Assembly: GCA_900754435.1 (NCBI GenBank)
Contig: CAAECT010000031.1
Coordinates: 1-6,171, forward strand
Reading direction: 5' to 3'
Length of the DNA: 6,171 bases
From: an uncultured Collinsella sp.
GTDB lineage: Bacteria; Actinomycetota; Coriobacteriia; Coriobacteriales; Coriobacteriaceae
This document shows positions 6,169 to 6,171 of the stretch, piece by piece. Numbering within the stretch: position 1 is the stretch's first letter; each line of letters opens with the position of its first letter. A program made the position numbers and the translations under genes. Under the pieces are notes generated by a model. It was not told where the DNA came from. It was given only the letters and a program-made list of their open reading frames with translations, and made no database searches.

Positions 6169-6171
6169 ATA

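Overview
The window is high-GC, protein-dense bacterial DNA. Its gene content suggests a gut actinobacterium of the class Coriobacteriia, most likely a Collinsella-like organism. This is an inference from three things: a LuxR-type regulator carried on a roughly 12-helix membrane domain (an architecture common in that class), zinc-ribbon SPFH and DUF4428 proteins typical of gut anaerobes, and GC-rich codon use. No rRNA or other marker confirms it.

Layout. Positions 1418 down to 1 (minus strand) hold the first 472 codons of a membrane-anchored LuxR-family regulator. Its DNA-binding domain is cut by the window edge. A 387-base divergent intergenic region (1419-1805) follows. It carries a plausible sigma-70 promoter for the regulator and a compact structured element (about 1587-1723). 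That element has two tandem 51-base units whose hairpin stems differ by compensatory changes, enclosed by a bulged 14-bp outer stem. A further hairpin covers part of the ribosome binding site of the next gene.

From 1806 to 6102 four plus-strand genes run head to tail: a DUF4428 double-zinc-ribbon protein (1806-2543), a YdjG-like protein with two zinc ribbons and two C-terminal membrane helices (2567-3889), a YdjI-like SPFH protein with a C-terminal double zinc ribbon (3938-5179), and, after an 80-base gap holding a GC-rich hairpin, a secreted lipoprotein (5260-6102). A Shine-Dalgarno-like AGGAG at the right edge suggests another gene begins just past the window.

How they may work together. 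In Bacillus subtilis the SPFH protein YdjI and the zinc-ribbon membrane protein YdjG belong to the ydjFGHI operon, which links the PspA-like protein YdjF to the membrane. Here the YdjG and YdjI counterparts are adjacent, but no PspA or YdjH (TPM-domain) gene is in the window, and a DUF4428 protein sits first. The first three proteins together carry six predicted zinc ribbons. The working model is a membrane-associated SPFH scaffold anchored through the two-helix protein, with soluble zinc-ribbon partners, possibly in envelope homeostasis. Whether the lipoprotein and the divergent regulator belong functionally is unproven.
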